Translations under genes and position numbers: made by a program
Assembly: GCA_035644475.1 (NCBI GenBank)
Contig: DASQOL010000146.1
Coordinates: 1-64,000, forward strand
Length of the DNA: 64,000 nt
From: FEN-1219 sp035644475
GTDB taxonomy: Bacteria; Pseudomonadota; Gammaproteobacteria; Steroidobacterales; Rariloculaceae
Direction of reading: 5' to 3'
The notes under the pieces: generated by a model
What the model was told of the DNA's origin: nothing
Database searches by the model: none
What the model saw: only the letters and a program-made list of their open reading frames with translations
Shown here: piece after piece, positions 63,687 through 64,000 of the stretch
Numbering within the stretch: the stretch's first letter is position 1
Layout of the letters: every line of letters starts with the position of its first letter

Positions 63687-64000
63687 ACAAAACGCCGGCC
63701 GCCGCCAGCGTTGCGACCTCGGTCAAGGAATTCCCCTACGCTCCGGGCGATACTTCGCCCGACGTAAATTTCCACTCCATGAGCATGCCGGGGCTTTCGA
63801 TTCCCAGGAACGCCAATGCCGACACTGCGAGGGCCGTCGGCGACGGCTACGCGCCTTATGGTCAATTGGTCAAGATGCTCCTGCCGAGCGCCGGCAGCAT
63901 TGCGATCTACGACGCGGCGCACGAAGTCGTCTGGTGCTCCGACGGCTATGCACGTCCCGATCTTCGCGCGCTGCTCGATCGGCTGACCGCCGCGGGCCCC
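63683..64000 (+). CDS. Partial gene running off the right edge
   Basis: An open frame on the plus strand overlaps the preceding stop. It could start at CTG 63683 or at ATG 63779. It reads about 106 residues to the edge, with PYAPGDTSPDVNF, GDGYAPYGQLVKMLLPSAGSIAIYDAAHEVVWCSDG and PDLRALLDRL. The last part looks like an N-terminal sensory segment of a regulatory or cyclic-di-GMP protein, but that is weak inference. The antisense frame is poor. Confidence 0.5.
   Translation, partial: MNKTPAAASVATSVKEFPYAPGDTSPDVNFHSMSMPGLSIPRNANADTARAVGDGYAPYGQLVKMLLPSAGSIAIYDAAHEVVWCSDGYARPDLRALLDRLTAAGP

Overview
This window looks like chromosomal DNA of a high-GC gammaproteobacterium of the Xanthomonadales/Nevskiales/Steroidobacterales kind. 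That placement is inference. It rests on the conserved gammaproteobacterial blocks (tatABC; engB-cytochrome c4-dsbA next to polA; pspF/pspABC; gspA-gspB), an N-acylornithine-type transcarbamylase as in xanthomonads and Bacteroidetes, and a dihydroorotase of the xanthomonad/Bacteroidetes type. Almost all DNA after about 3.2 kb is GC-rich core sequence with tight, overlapping genes. There are no rRNA genes, CRISPR arrays or complete prophages.

Left edge (1-3.2 kb): an accessory, less GC-rich patch. It holds the end of a membrane-protein gene, two small coupled ORFs, an IS1595-type transposase, a RelE-like toxin/XRE antitoxin pair with duplicated palindromic operators, a DUF3467 gene, an odd tRNA (leucine-type body with long variable arm and A73, but a UGG proline anticodon) and a 59-residue basic ORF. 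Core sequence starts with dtd.

Sections: 3.3-5.3 kb dtd and tatABC; 5.3-9.9 kb two peptide transporters (POT and OPT families) and a methionine-type aminotransferase; 9.9-12.0 kb dsbA, cytochrome c4 and engB; 12.0-12.2 kb a hairpin-rich gap between convergent engB and polA, the position of Spot 42/ErsA small RNAs in relatives; 12.2-23.4 kb one co-directional, mostly overlapping series argR-argG-(P-loop protein)-argC-argD-argF'-argB-argH-lptM-polA. The arginine cluster has no glutamate N-acyltransferase gene, but carries an uncharacterised P-loop protein between argG and argC. Its transcarbamylase lacks the glutamate that marks acetylornithine specificity. PolA has lost proofreading-site residues.

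23.5-28.7 kb: a carboxylesterase, then a divergent pair encoding a FlhC-like protein (followed by an NRDE protein) and a FlhD-like protein that is two FlhD units in one chain, then a YadGH-type ABC exporter and an SRAP (YedK/HMCES) gene. 28.7-35.2 kb: gspB, gspA, a DUF4399 lipoprotein, fadE and mdh. 35.3-38.1 kb: the phage-shock region pspF/pspABC with a sigma-54 promoter and a second PspB-like protein. 38.1-43.2 kb: a small exported protein, a PAS-GGDEF-EAL protein, a hydrolase, a bactofilin, a small gene behind a second sigma-54 promoter, and a DUF2845 protein.

43.3-52.3 kb: gshA, two exported unknowns, a ferredoxin-reductase-like flavoprotein, quinone oxidoreductase, several unknowns and ilvA. 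A 99-bp palindrome lies where ilvA meets its convergent neighbour. 52.3-57.1 kb: a GldA/GldF/GldG ABC system with a DUF4340 protein. 57.4-60.7 kb: proline iminopeptidase, dihydroorotase and a dienelactone-hydrolase-like lipoprotein without its cysteine nucleophile. 60.9-64 kb: a small exported protein, a PAS-PAS sigma-54 activator behind repeated dyads, an unknown, and a gene running off the right edge.
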